A stretch of 64,000 bases of DNA from Mycolicibacterium sp. TY81 (GTDB taxonomy: Bacteria > Actinomycetota > Actinomycetes > Mycobacteriales > Mycobacteriaceae). Under the pieces are notes generated by a model that did no database searches, had not been told where the DNA came from, and worked only from the letters and a program-made list of their open reading frames with translations. The stretch is from contig NZ_AP023362.1 of assembly GCF_018326285.1 (NCBI RefSeq), positions 4,898,001-4,962,000 of the forward strand. The letters are read 5' to 3'. The translations under genes and the position numbers were made by a program. Below, one piece after another: positions 1 to 9,470 of this stretch; position 1 is the first letter of the stretch; each line of letters starts with the position of its first letter.

Positions 1-764
1 AACAGGCCGTCGAGTTCCTTCGACTGGCCGGTGATCGTGGTGGCGGTGGTGGAGAACGAATCCAGGATGGACACGATGTCCTGTGCCGCGGCCGAATACG
101 CCTGTGCGGTCTGCCCGAACAACTGCCAATCCTCGCGCACGGTGTCCATGCGCGGATTCACCTCCAGCAGAACGTGGTTCGCATCGGTGATCGCCTGGCC
201 GATGACGTCGCCCTTACCGCGCAACGATTCTGCCACGGCCGAGAGCACCGAGTTGAGCTTCGTCGGGTCGATCACCTGGACCACCGACTGGAGGTTCTCG
301 AACACGGTGTTGACCTCGACCGTCACGTTCTGTGACTGCAGCACCGCACCCGATCGGAGGTGGCCGCCGCTCGGACCGGTCGACGGCACATTCAGTTCGA
401 CGTACTTGGCGCCGAACGCGGTGCTCGATCGGATCTGCGCTTCGACATTGCCCGGCAGTTGCGCGAACGGCCCGGGGTACATCCGGAGTTTCAGCGTCGA
501 AAGCACGTGTCCCGCAGTATCTGTCCGGCTGCCGATCGATTCCACCTCGCCGATCTGCACGCCCCGGAGCTTCACCTTCGCGCCGTCCTCCATGACCAGA
601 CCGGCGCGATCGGAGATCAGGGTCAACGGCACGAATCCGCGCAGCGATCCGGAGAACAACAGCCACGTCATGGCAGTCATGGCGACGACCACGACCACCA
701 GGACCGGCGCCCACCAGATCGGGTCGATCTGCTCACGCCGAGTTTTGTTCGCACCCTTCGCCAT
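1..764 (-). CDS. MCE family protein (MceA position), C-terminus outside window
   Basis: Reads on the minus strand from ATG at 764 and runs off the window edge, leaving about 254 residues. A short basic N-terminus (MAKGANKTRREQ) precedes one hydrophobic segment at about residues 13-35, the usual signal anchor of Mce proteins. An MlaD/Mce domain follows, with the motif VMEDGAKVKLRGVQIGEV at about 50-67 and FGAKYVELNVP at about 113-123. Mce proteins form the cell-wall-spanning part of lipid importers powered by YrbE permeases and an MceG-type ATPase. It starts four bases after the yrbEB stop, so it is the first mce gene of a yrbEA-yrbEB-mceA operon. Which of the several mce loci this is cannot be told from the fragment. 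Confidence 0.92.
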   Translation of the reverse strand, partial: MAKGANKTRREQIDPIWWAPVLVVVVVAMTAMTWLLFSGSLRGFVPLTLISDRAGLVMEDGAKVKLRGVQIGEVESIGSRTDTAGHVLSTLKLRMYPGPFAQLPGNVEAQIRSSTAFGAKYVELNVPSTGPSGGHLRSGAVLQSQNVTVEVNTVFENLQSVVQVIDPTKLNSVLSAVAESLRGKGDVIGQAITDANHVLLEVNPRMDTVREDWQLFGQTAQAYSAAAQDIVSILDSFSTTATTITGQSKELDGL

Positions 765-768
765 TCGC

Positions 769-1623
769 TCAGCCAGCCAGGTGGAAGTTGCCGGACTGGC
801 CGTAGACGGACAGCGTGATGGTGAGCAGGATGAACACGCCGGCGGTGATCGAGGTCCGCACTGCCCGGCCGACGGCCTCGCCGACGCCGGCCGGTCCACC
901 GGTGGCGGTGAAGCCGTAGTAGGTGTGCACCGCCATCACCGCGGCCGCCATGGCCAGCGCCTCGAAGAACGACCAGGCGAGGTCATTGGGGTGCAGGAAC
1001 GTCGTGAAGTAGTGGTCGTAGACGCCCCGCGACTGGCCGTAGATCATAGTGGTCCCGAACCGGGTCGCCAGGAAGGACATCAACACCGCGACGGTGTAGA
1101 TCGGCACGACGGCCACCACGCCGGCGACGATCCGGGTCGCTGCCAGGTACGTGATCACCCGGATGCCCATCACTTCCAGGGCGTCGATCTCCTCGTTGAT
1201 GCGCATGGCGCCGAGCTGTGCCGTCGCCCCGGCCCCGATCGTGGCCGCGAGTGCCACCCCGGCCGTCGCGGGAGCGATGAAGCGCACGTTCAGAAAGGCC
1301 CCCAGGAAGCCCGTCAGCGCTTCGATACCGACATTGGACAGGGTGTTGTAGCCCTGGACGGCGATCAGCGCACCCGTGGACAGCGTGAGGAACCCGACGA
1401 TGACCACGGTGCCGCCGATGACGGCGAGTGCGCCGGTCCCCATGCCCATGACCGCGATGAGCCGCAGCACCTCGCCCGGATAGCGCCGGACGGCGTCCGC
1501 GGTGGCGGCAAGCGCACTGCCGTAGAAGGCCGTCTGCTCGCCCAGCCGGCGGGTCGCCGCGATCGCCTGGCCCGCGAGTTCGCTGAGCGGTGACGGGCGG
1601 TCGACATCCACATCGACTGTCAT
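769..1623 (-). CDS. YrbEB-type MlaE family ABC permease of an mce operon
   Basis: A 284-residue integral membrane protein of the MlaE/YrbE permease family. It has several hydrophobic stretches and the family-typical segment ATIGAGATAQLGAMRINEEI around the middle, followed by DALEVMGIRVITYL. Such proteins form the inner-membrane permease dimer of Mce lipid transporters. The ATG start overlaps the stop of the upstream yrbEA gene in an ATGA arrangement (1620-1623), which indicates translational coupling. The mceA gene follows four bases downstream. Assignment to the B position rests on gene order and on similarity between the two consecutive permeases. Confidence 0.92.
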   Translation of the reverse strand: MTVDVDVDRPSPLSELAGQAIAATRRLGEQTAFYGSALAATADAVRRYPGEVLRLIAVMGMGTGALAVIGGTVVIVGFLTLSTGALIAVQGYNTLSNVGIEALTGFLGAFLNVRFIAPATAGVALAATIGAGATAQLGAMRINEEIDALEVMGIRVITYLAATRIVAGVVAVVPIYTVAVLMSFLATRFGTTMIYGQSRGVYDHYFTTFLHPNDLAWSFFEALAMAAAVMAVHTYYGFTATGGPAGVGEAVGRAVRTSITAGVFILLTITLSVYGQSGNFHLAG

Positions 1624-2411
1624 GGCGCCACTTTCACGCCGAACGCGGTTGCCAGGATGTTGATCAGGAACAGCGCCATGAACGCGAAGACGACGGTCTC
1701 GTTGACCGCGTTACCGACGGCCGTCGGGCCGCCACCGACCGAAAGTCCCTTGTAGCACGCGATCAGTCCGGCCGACAGCCCGAACAGCAGTGCCTTGACG
1801 AGGGAGACGATCACCTGCGGCAGGCCGGTCAACAGGGTCATGCCCGCGATGAACGCGCCGGGCGTCACGTGCTGGATGTAGACGACGAAGAAGTAGCTGC
1901 CGGCCAGGCCGACGACGGCCACCATGGAATAGAGCATCGCCGCGACGAATGTCGCGGCAAGGACGCGGGGCACGACGAGTGCCGGAATCGGGTTGACGCC
2001 AATGACTTTCATCGCGTCGATTTCTTCTCTGATGGTTCGCGCGCCGAGGTCGGCACACATCGCGGTCGAACCGGCACCGGCCACGACGATCGCGGTGACC
2101 ACCGGTCCGACCTGTGTCACAGAAGCCAGCGCAGCGCCGGCGCCCGACAGGTCACCGGCGCCGACCTCGATCAGCACGATGTTGAGCGTGAAGACGATCA
2201 ACACCGTGTAGGGAATCGACAGCACGACAGTCGGTACGACGGAGACGCGCGCGACGAACCAGATCTGCTCGATCAGCTCGCGCCAGGCGTACGGCGGCCG
2301 CAGCATCGCGGCGAACGTCTCGCCTGCCATGACGATGAAATCGCCGACCGCCACAGCGGGGCGCGTCCAGGCCGCGGAGGCGCGCGGAGACGACTGGAGC
2401 GGTTGCGCCAC
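1620..2411 (-). CDS. YrbEA-type MlaE family ABC permease, first gene of an mce operon
   Basis: A 263-residue MlaE/YrbE family permease. The family signature appears as VAGAGSTAMCADLGARTIRE followed by EIDAMKVIGVNPIPALVVPR. Hydrophobic segments fill the rest, as expected for the permease half of an Mce lipid importer. The start is GTG at 2411, preceded by a GGGAGG ribosome-binding site six bases upstream. It is the first gene of the operon; the 190 bases upstream (2412-2601) hold no other gene and presumably contain the promoter. The downstream yrbEB start overlaps its stop by four bases. Confidence 0.92.
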   Translation of the reverse strand: MAQPLQSSPRASAAWTRPAVAVGDFIVMAGETFAAMLRPPYAWRELIEQIWFVARVSVVPTVVLSIPYTVLIVFTLNIVLIEVGAGDLSGAGAALASVTQVGPVVTAIVVAGAGSTAMCADLGARTIREEIDAMKVIGVNPIPALVVPRVLAATFVAAMLYSMVAVVGLAGSYFFVVYIQHVTPGAFIAGMTLLTGLPQVIVSLVKALLFGLSAGLIACYKGLSVGGGPTAVGNAVNETVVFAFMALFLINILATAFGVKVAP

Positions 2412-2601
2412 AAGCTGCCTCCCAGTGTCGTTCCATCGTCGAGCTTGGCCCGGACGTTAGGAAGGCACCAGTTTGCTGTCAACGCAACAAAAGGGGGTAC
2501 GACATCGTCAATTACCGAAGATGCAGGTGGACTCAACGCAATTGCTTCGGTTCACCCGGATTGAATCGCGCTGAGCCAAAACCTACCTGCATGCGCCCTG
2601 G

Positions 2602-3064
2602 TTACGGCGTCACGATGTTGAACCAGAGCTGGAAGGTGTCGAGCAGTCCGACGAACTCGTCCACCGACTGCCGATTGCCCTCCACGGTGACGTTGTTCGC
2701 TGTTATCGCGTCGGCGAGTTTGACTTTGCCGAGCTGAATCTCGTTCATTGTCGCCTTGGTCAGTTTCAGCCCGGCGTCGGCATTCGGGATGGTGCCGTCC
2801 GCGTAGTTGAGGACGCCGTTCTCGACGGTGAGGCCGTACTGCTTCTTGAGGTCCGTGAAGTCCACGTTGAGGGTGATCTTCTTGCCGGCGGCAGGTTTCG
2901 GGTGAGATCAGGGTGTCGTAGACGATCCAGCCGGTATTGCCTTTGATGAAGGTGATGTTCGACAGGACATAGCCGCGGACCTGGTAGATCTTGTCGGGCG
3001 CGATACCTCCCCCGAATTCTCGCCGTCGTCGCCGTTCGTCTGCACTTTCGAAGTTCGCCCCATG
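2602..3064 (-). pseudogene. Alkyl/aryl-sulfatase relic with the central catalytic region deleted
   Basis: Two pieces of one SDS-hydrolase-type alkyl sulfatase lie side by side in different frames. The 5' piece (about 2905-3064) reads [20 protein letters not shown] and then [15 protein letters not shown], the region just before the metallo-beta-lactamase domain. The 3' piece (2602-2885) reads [20 protein letters not shown] then ENGVLNY and ends [15 protein letters not shown], the SCP2-like C-terminal domain. Full enzymes are around 600 residues or more. Here the HxHxDH zinc domain and dimerisation domain are absent, and the junction near 2895 shifts the frame. No good start is present. The 87-residue C-terminal frame alone is unlikely to be a functional gene. 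Confidence 0.72.
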
Positions 3065-3189
3065 GCACCCGATTATGCCGATTCCGGCCGCCGAAACCGG
3101 TCAAATTTACGAATACGAACAATTCTTCTCCGGCGGCCGAGACGATTTCCGGGGGCCATTTCGAAAATTTACGAGTCAATGAATAAAAA

Positions 3190-3216
3190 GACCGCTTCGC
3201 CGAAAGCGAAGCGGTC
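3190..3216 (-). terminator. Rho-independent-type terminator of the small secreted protein gene
   Basis: A perfect 11-bp stem (GACCGCTTCGC / GCGAAGCGGTC) with a 5-base loop. On the minus strand it is followed by CTTTTTATTC. It lies 16 bases past the stop codon at 3232. Confidence 0.85.
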
Positions 3217-3231
3217 ATTGTCAGACGCGGT

Positions 3232-3456
3232 CTAGTGCAGCCATTTGCCCGGCTTGTCCCAGTGCCCCGGAGGCGGAACAAACGGCAACTGACCGACTTG
3301 ACCTGGGGGAACGCCGAAGAACTGGCCGATGTGGCCCGGCGACGGAGCCGGTATCCACCACCAGGTATTGTCGGCGTTCGCCTGACCCGCGCCCAGCCCG
3401 ATAGCAGCAAAGCTCAGGGCGCCTGCGGCAACAATTGCGAATTTATTGATAGACAT
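3232..3456 (-). CDS. Small secreted proline/glycine/tryptophan-rich protein
   Basis: About 74 residues from ATG at 3456, chosen because AAGGAG sits six bases upstream; an in-frame TTG at 3462 is the alternative. Residues 1 to about 28 form a Sec signal peptide (hydrophobic AIVAAGALSFAAIGLGAG, cleavage after ANA). The mature part is only about 45 residues. It carries a WWW cluster, a repeated PPGQVGQ/PPGHW pattern and no cysteine. I do not recognise a functional family. A strong terminator follows and no neighbour is close on the same strand, so it looks monocistronic. Confidence 0.8.
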   Translation of the reverse strand: MSINKFAIVAAGALSFAAIGLGAGQANADNTWWWIPAPSPGHIGQFFGVPPGQVGQLPFVPPPGHWDKPGKWLH

Positions 3457-3549
3457 GTCCAACTCCTTGTCAGCCCATCAGATGTCATGTATTCCATGAT
3501 GCCACTGAGTGCTGCGGACCGCTATCAAGAATTGTTGGCTAACGTTTGC

Positions 3550-5566
3550 TCACTCGTTGTGTGCGACACCCGGCGCCGATGCCCCAACGGCAGCCGCCTT
3601 GACCGGCTTCGGCTTCGACTTCGCGGCCTCCCCGCGCGGCGACTGGCCCTTCGGGCTGTCATCGGCAGCTGGGCCGGTCGCCGGCTTGCCGCTGCCCGTC
3701 GGGTGCTGCCCGGCCTTCTTGCCCTTGCCGCGCTTCGGCGCATCGGCTTGTTTCGGCGTATCCGAATCCGAGTCCTTCTTGGTTCCCGCCGGGTCCTTCT
3801 GGCTCACCGGCTTCTTGTCGTCGGGCTCAGCCTTGGGCGTGTCCTTGACCGCGGGCGTCTTCACTTCGGGCTCGACGTTCGCGGGCTCCTTCGGGTTTGT
3901 CGCTTTCTCATCCACCGGCTTCACCTCGGGCTCGGCCGCGGTTTCCTTGGCCGGTTCCTTGGCAGGTTCCTTCACCGCGTCCGGTCCGTCGGCGTCCTTG
4001 ACGTCAGTGCCCTTGGCCGGGGCGACCTTCACGCCGGTCGTCGGCTCCGGTTTCGTCGCAGCCGTCGCCTTCGGCGAGCCCAGTTCCGCCGCAGCATCTT
4101 TCATGGTGGCCACTGCCTTCAGCGCCGCCGTCGGGTTCACCGCGGCGACCGATGCCGGCGGCCGGATGATGTCGCCGATCTTCTGGATGACGTTCGAGAT
4201 GCCCGCAACCACGGCCTTCGTCACGTCGACCGCGGTGTTGGCCACCCACTTCACGCCCTGCACCACAGCGTTCGCCACCCATTTGACCGTGTTGACCACG
4301 GCTTGCGTCACCGCCTTGGTGACGTCGACGAACGCATTCCAGGCAGCGTCAGCGACTTTCACCACGGCTTGCCCGATCTTGACGACGGTGTCCACGACCG
4401 CGCCTATCGCCAGCCGCACCGCGGCCAGGATCCGCGCCGCGATGCCTTCGACGCCCCCGACACCGTTGAGCCGCAGGATTTCCTGCGCGATGACGAACGC
4501 AGCTTCCTTCGGAATCCAGTCCGCGTAGAAGACGCCGAACTTGCCGCTGCCGGGTTGATCGTCGCGCGTGGTGTAGATGAAGATCGGCCCACCGTAGAAC
4601 TGGCCATTCGTGGACATCGTCTGCCAGGTTTCGATGAGGTTCTTGATGAACTCGGCTTGCGTGTGCTCGCTGACGTTGTTGGTCGGCACCCCGTACTCGG
4701 TGATCCAGATCTTCTTGAGGCCGTCACCGTTGGCCGCCATGAGGTCGTAGATCTTCTGAATCTGGGTGAACGGCGACAAGAGGACGTTCTCGCCGTCGGA
4801 GAACTTCAACGTCTCCTGGTACGGGTGAAAGGCCAGCGCGTCGAAGTAATTCTTGGCCCCGGCGGCGTACATCGCGTTCACGTAGTCCACTGGGTTCATC
4901 GTGACGCCGCCGAACGTGAAGACGCTGCCGAGCCCGGCCGCGATGACAGTCGCGGTCGGGTCGGCCGCCTTGATCGCCGGGTAGGCAGCCTTCAACAACT
5001 CGGTGTAGCTCGACGGCGAGATCGGGTCGTAGAAACAGACGCAGTTGACCTCGTTCCACACCTCGTAGGCCGAGATCGTCTTGCCGTACCGGGTCGCGAC
5101 CTGCGTCATGAAATTCGCGTAGGCGACGGGGTCGGGCGTCTTGGCCCCGGGGAAGTTACCGTCCGTGCCGGCCCAAACCGGCGTGCTGTTGACCATCGCG
5201 AGGACGCCCATGTTGCGAGCCTTCGCCGCATTCATGATGTCGTCGATCGGCGCCCAGTTGTACTGGTTCGGCAGCGGCTGCGTGTACACCCACGGGATGT
5301 AGACCCGGACGTCCTGGACGCCCATGGATTGCAGCATGTCCAGCGTGGTGTCGATGTCCTGCTTCGACATGCCGTACAGGCTGGAGTCGGCCATACCGAA
5401 TGGTCGACGGTGCCGAGACGATCTCGGCGGTGGGCGTCACCGCGGTCCGGGTCACCGGCTCCACCAGTTGTGCCGCGTAGGCGCAGACGACGGCCAGGGG
5501 AATCAATACGGTCATCACCCGGTGCACTGCCCTGCAGCCGAGTCGGCCGATCCGTCCAGCCACCAA
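3550..5566 (-). CDS. Secreted glycoside hydrolase (cellulase/GH39-like clan) with frameshifted signal peptide
   Basis: The main frame (3550-5394, 614 residues) is a TIM-barrel glycosidase. YEVWNEVN holds the expected acid/base Glu and WITEYG the nucleophile Glu, followed by an amphipathic repeat region (VVNTVKWVANAVVQGVKWVA) and a long Lys/Pro/Glu/Ala-rich tail. It opens abruptly with MADSSLYGMSKQD and has no export signal or ribosome site at that ATG. Directly upstream in another frame is a signal peptide starting at TTG 5566 (or GTG 5563), with AAAGGGGG just before it, ending in VSAPST. Removing one base near 5401 joins the two as VSAPSTFGMADSS. This is either a real frameshift mutation or a sequence error. 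The substrate is unknown. Confidence 0.8.
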
Positions 5567-5921
5567 CGCCCCCTTTTAAAGTGCCGCCCGCGCAACGCGT
5601 AATCGCCAAGCAAGGCAAATTTACGTCCGCGGATGGTAACCCGTGGGCGATTTGCCGGAGTCGGCTCACCCACCGCACGTCAGCGGCGTGAGGCAGTACC
5701 ACCTACCGGCGGCGGATACCCGTTATTCGCCGGCCCGCAGTAATTGACGACACTGGCATAAATCTTTGCCAGAAGCGCTGCGGCAGTCGTTCACAACTGT
5801 TAATTTTCTGTCTGTACTGCGGCGCGACACCCGTCTGCCAGACTGCAGTGCGGTAATGCCGCAGTAGCGGTCGATCTGCCGGGGCCCGATGGCCGCGCGG
5901 CGTGACTATGGAGGACCCGAA
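5567..5921. other. Divergent intergenic region
   Basis: 355 bases between the divergent glycosidase and protease genes. I see no open frame with coding character, no RNA gene and no strong hairpin; it presumably holds two divergent promoters. An A/T-richer stretch lies at about 5745-5815. Confidence 0.5.
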
Positions 5922-8003
5922 ATGGCTGGTGCACACCGTCGCCCGCAACGCCGGAACTTGGCGGTATCGACGTGGCTGGGCACCGGAGTCGCGGCGGTCG
6001 GCGTCAGCGCGGCACTCCTCGGTGGCGCGGCTGTCGCGAGCGCTGCCCCGTCGACCGACTCCGAGTCCGCCGCGTCGTCCGCGCCGGCACAGGCCAAGAA
6101 GCCGCCCGCCCAGAAGCCCGCCAAGAACAAGAAGAAGGACACGGCCGCTGTTGCGGACGCGTCGGACACAAAGGCCGCGTCGGACACCAAGCCCGCTTCG
6201 GACACCCAGCCCGCCGACACCAAGGCCGCGGACGGCGACAACGACGCGAAGCCCGCCCGCAATCGCCGCACGAAGGCCGACAACACCGGCCGCTCGGCGA
6301 CCGCCCCGAACGCCGGGACCGTCGCGAAGCTCCCCTCGGCCGCCGCCCAGGCGGTGACGAACAACCCGTCGACGAAGAACCCGCTCAAGTCGGCCGCCGC
6401 GGTGAAGCCGGCCACGGACACCGCAGCCAAGGACACGGCCTCGCCGGCAGCCGCGACGCCTGCCGCCGCGGCGACGCCGTCGCCGGCACCGGCCGCCACC
6501 CCGCCGGTCACCGTCGCGGCAGCCGAAACATCCACGGCTGCAATCACTTCGATTCCGAACACCGCCGCGAAGGCGCTCAGCAGCGTCACCTCGCCGACGG
6601 CCCCCGCCAACATATCCGGACTGCTGTCGGTACTCGCGGCCGTCGGCCAGGCGCTCGGCGCCGCCACCCTGGCCACAGAGGAGACCCTGGCCGCGTCCGT
6701 GGTCGGCACGACCAAAACCGTGAGCAAGCTGCTGGGCATCACGCCCGCCCTGGCCACCCCCACCGAAAAGACCAGTGCCGCATCGACTCTCACCCCGGCA
6801 CCCACCGAGACGTGGCAGCCGGGACAGACTGTCACCGCGGACGAGTACATCAACACCGCGCTGACGGAGATCGCGCAGGCGCGCACGCTCCTCGGCACCA
6901 GTTGGGTCAACGGGTACTCCCGGTACGAGTTGCGGATGGCGGCCACCTATCTCACGACGTACCAGGCGAACCAGCAGACTCTGATGGACGCGTACGCGGC
7001 CAACCCGACCGCGACGAACCTGAGTGCGCTGAAGTCGAACGAGGCGCTGATCGGCAAGGCCGTGACCGCGCTGAAGACCGCGCGTTATTGGTCGGCGAAT
7101 CGCGACATCAAGGCCATCATCGTCGACGCCACCACCAACGCCCGCATCTACGCCTCGGTTCCGCTGTCCATGTACGCGGGCGTCGAGCCGATCGTCACCA
7201 TCTCGGTGAACGGCGGGCCGAGCATCAAGGTGCTGGTGGACACCGGATCGTCCGGGCTGGTGGTCAATGCCAAGAACGTCGGCCAGACCGGGCTCGGCAA
7301 TTCGGTAGGTACCGGCACCGGCGCCTACAGCGGCGGGCTGACCTACACCTACAACACCTACAACACCACGGTGAACTTCGGTAATGGCCTCGTCACGACG
7401 CCTGTCCCGGTCGACGTCATCACCGACCCGGCTCAGCAGACCGCATTCGCCAACTTCCTGAAGTACAACGGGGTCGTCGGTGTCCTCGGTGTCGGCACCA
7501 ATGCGGTGGGCCCCGGCCCGGGACTGGTCACCACCGGCCTGCCCGGCGCGCTGAAGAACGGCATCTACATCGACGAGGCCAGCAAGACGCTGACCTTCGG
7601 CCCCAACCCGCTGCCGGCGCGCGTCAGCACGTCGGGTTCGCCGAACGTGATCGGTTCGATAACCATCAACGGGGTCAACACACCGATCAATCTGCTCATC
7701 GACTCGGGTGGCGTCTACGGCACCATCCCGTCGACGCTGGTGAACTCCTCCCAGATGACCGCTGTCAACGGTACCGACGGCACGGTGAGCTACTACCTGC
7801 TGAACGCGGGCACGCCGATCTCGGTGTACGACGCCGACGGCAACCTGCTGTACTCGTACACCACCACCTCGACGTTCCGGCCGACGGTGACCACCGACGA
7901 CTACAACGCCGAACTGTCGAACACCGGCGCAATGCCGTTCCTGCACAACCGGATCTACATCGACTACTCCACCGCAAACGGATCGACGGTCTTCGACCTG
8001 TAG
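5922..8003 (+). CDS. Secreted PecA-like pepsin-type aspartic protease
   Basis: The start is ATG at 5922 with GGAGG seven bases upstream; an in-frame ATG at 5889 lacks such a site. The 693-residue product has a signal peptide (VAAVGVSAALLGGAAVASAA). A low-complexity region rich in Ala, Lys, Asp, Pro and Thr runs to about residue 290, then a helical linker. The C-terminal protease domain carries two pepsin-like active-site motifs, VDTGSSGLVV (Asp440) and IDSGGVYGTIP (Asp594). In M. tuberculosis this domain occurs in PecA (PE_PGRS35) behind a PE domain and trims PE proteins. Here no PE domain is present, so export should be Sec-dependent and the substrates may differ. Confidence 0.85.
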   Translation: MAGAHRRPQRRNLAVSTWLGTGVAAVGVSAALLGGAAVASAAPSTDSESAASSAPAQAKKPPAQKPAKNKKKDTAAVADASDTKAASDTKPASDTQPADTKAADGDNDAKPARNRRTKADNTGRSATAPNAGTVAKLPSAAAQAVTNNPSTKNPLKSAAAVKPATDTAAKDTASPAAATPAAAATPSPAPAATPPVTVAAAETSTAAITSIPNTAAKALSSVTSPTAPANISGLLSVLAAVGQALGAATLATEETLAASVVGTTKTVSKLLGITPALATPTEKTSAASTLTPAPTETWQPGQTVTADEYINTALTEIAQARTLLGTSWVNGYSRYELRMAATYLTTYQANQQTLMDAYAANPTATNLSALKSNEALIGKAVTALKTARYWSANRDIKAIIVDATTNARIYASVPLSMYAGVEPIVTISVNGGPSIKVLVDTGSSGLVVNAKNVGQTGLGNSVGTGTGAYSGGLTYTYNTYNTTVNFGNGLVTTPVPVDVITDPAQQTAFANFLKYNGVVGVLGVGTNAVGPGPGLVTTGLPGALKNGIYIDEASKTLTFGPNPLPARVSTSGSPNVIGSITINGVNTPINLLIDSGGVYGTIPSTLVNSSQMTAVNGTDGTVSYYLLNAGTPISVYDADGNLLYSYTTTSTFRPTVTTDDYNAELSNTGAMPFLHNRIYIDYSTANGSTVFDL

Positions 8004-8025
8004 TCGTAGCTCGAAATCGTCCACT

Positions 8026-8050
8026 GTTCCGCCGCACTCCGCGGCGGAAC
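8026..8050 (+). terminator. Hairpin downstream of the protease gene, no U-tract
   Basis: A perfect 10-bp stem, GTTCCGCCGC / GCGGCGGAAC, with loop ACTCC, 23 bases after the protease stop. It is followed by a G run rather than T residues, a form common in mycobacteria. Terminator function is inferred. Confidence 0.5.
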
Positions 8051-8233
8051 GGGGGGGCGGCTGACACGTCGAATTTCGGTCCGCCATACCCAATCATCAG
8101 GCGGTTCGCGCGGGGTTAACAAAATACGCGATCCCGCGTTGCGGAACTGACGCGCCCATTAGTCTTCTCGCACGTGGTCGCCGGTTAACGTAGTCCAGCT
8201 ATGCACTGGACGCGACTGATGGGAGACAGCCAG

Positions 8234-9469
8234 GTGGAGAGTCTCATGGCCAATGCGTTCGCCTATCCCTGGTGGGTATACGTCACCATCCCGTTGGGCG
8301 CGGCCTTCGTCGGCTGGATCACGAAGATCATGGCCCTGAAGATGATGTTCTACCCCGTCGAGTTCAAGGGCATCCCGCCGTACCTCGGCTGGCAGGGCCA
8401 GATTCCCAAGCGCGCGCCGAAAATGGCTGCCGTGGCGGTGGATTCGCTGACGTCGGAGATCCTCAAACCCGAGGAGATGTTCGACAAGATCGACCCGAAC
8501 GAGTTGGTCAAGGAACTCGCCGAACCCCTGCGGCAGACCTCCGCCGAGATGGTCGACACCATCATGATGTCGTTCCAGCCGCAGGTCTGGCGGGCGACGC
8601 CCGACCAGCTCAAGGACGTCGTCGTCAAGAACGTCGAGAAGCGCATCCCGACGGCCATGGCTGCGATGTTCGACAAGCTTCGCGGTCAGGTCGACCAGAT
8701 TTTCGACATCAAGCACATGGTCGTCACCAACCTGGTGCGCGACAAGGTCACGCTCAACACCGTCTTCCAGGACATCGGCAAGCCCGCGTTCAAGTTCCTC
8801 ATCATGTCCGGCCTGCTCTTCGGCTTCCTGATCGGTCTGGTACAGGCCGTGGTGTTCGGCATCACCAACTGGCACTGGTCGCTGCCGCTGTTCGGTCTGC
8901 TGACCGGTGGTCTCACCGACTACGTTGCGCTGCAGATGATTTTCCGGCCGTTGGAGCGCAAGAACGTCTTCCTCGGCATCAAGTGGCAGGGCGTCTTCCA
9001 GCGGGAACGCAAGCAGGTCGTCGAGGGTTACGCGGCGCTGATGGCCCGGGAGATCTTCACGCCCCAGGCCATCATGGAGAGCATGCTCAACGGCCCGTCG
9101 TCGGACCGGTTCTTCGACATGATCTCCACCGAGATCAGCGCGACCATCGACACACAGATGGGCTTCACCGGCAAGATCATCAAGTCCGTCGGCGGCCGTC
9201 AGTACGTGGACATGAAGAAGCAGATCACCGACTCCATCATCGACAAGTTGCCCGAAACATCCACGTACATCGAGGGATACATGCGCGATCGCCTCGATCT
9301 GGAGAACGTCATGGTCAGCAAGATGATGGTGCTCGACTCACTGTCGTTCGAGAACCTGCTGCGCCCGGCGTTCAAGGATGACGAGTGGATCGTCGTCGTG
9401 CTCGGCGCCGCCCTCGGTTTCCTGTTCGGTGAGTTGCAGGCGCAGCTCATCCTGCTGCTGGCGCACTGA
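8234..9469 (+). CDS. DUF445 family membrane protein
   Basis: About 411 residues. The N-terminal hydrophobic segment (YPWWVYVTIPLGAAFVGWIT) is followed by PVEFKGIPPYLGWQGQIPKR, a sequence characteristic of DUF445. A central pair of hydrophobic segments (FKFLIMSGLLFGFLIGLVQA and a following one) precedes a second GIKWQGVFQRERK copy, and the C-terminus is hydrophobic (VVVLGAALGFLFGELQAQLI). The family is membrane-associated with no established biochemical role. Starts are ambiguous: ATG 8201, ATG 8219, GTG 8234 (GGGAG upstream) and ATG 8246 (GGTGGAG upstream) are all in frame. It is convergent with the next gene, the stops being almost adjacent. Confidence 0.85.
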   Translation: MESLMANAFAYPWWVYVTIPLGAAFVGWITKIMALKMMFYPVEFKGIPPYLGWQGQIPKRAPKMAAVAVDSLTSEILKPEEMFDKIDPNELVKELAEPLRQTSAEMVDTIMMSFQPQVWRATPDQLKDVVVKNVEKRIPTAMAAMFDKLRGQVDQIFDIKHMVVTNLVRDKVTLNTVFQDIGKPAFKFLIMSGLLFGFLIGLVQAVVFGITNWHWSLPLFGLLTGGLTDYVALQMIFRPLERKNVFLGIKWQGVFQRERKQVVEGYAALMAREIFTPQAIMESMLNGPSSDRFFDMISTEISATIDTQMGFTGKIIKSVGGRQYVDMKKQITDSIIDKLPETSTYIEGYMRDRLDLENVMVSKMMVLDSLSFENLLRPAFKDDEWIVVVLGAALGFLFGELQAQLILLLAH

Positions 9470-9470
9470 C

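Noticed and set aside
2602..2865. An independent 87-residue SCP2-like gene
   Set aside because: It has no start with a ribosome site and is adjacent to the N-terminal remnant of the same alkyl sulfatase family, so a deletion relic explains it better.
3235..5691. An 818-codon open frame on the plus strand
   Set aside because: Opposite the glycosidase and the small secreted protein. The product is Arg/His/Asp-rich noise with no motif.
5703..8093. A 796-codon open frame on the minus strand
   Set aside because: It lies opposite the PecA-like protease, whose domains and ribosome site are clear. The translation is Arg/Gly/Val-rich with no fold, the usual shadow of a GC-rich gene.
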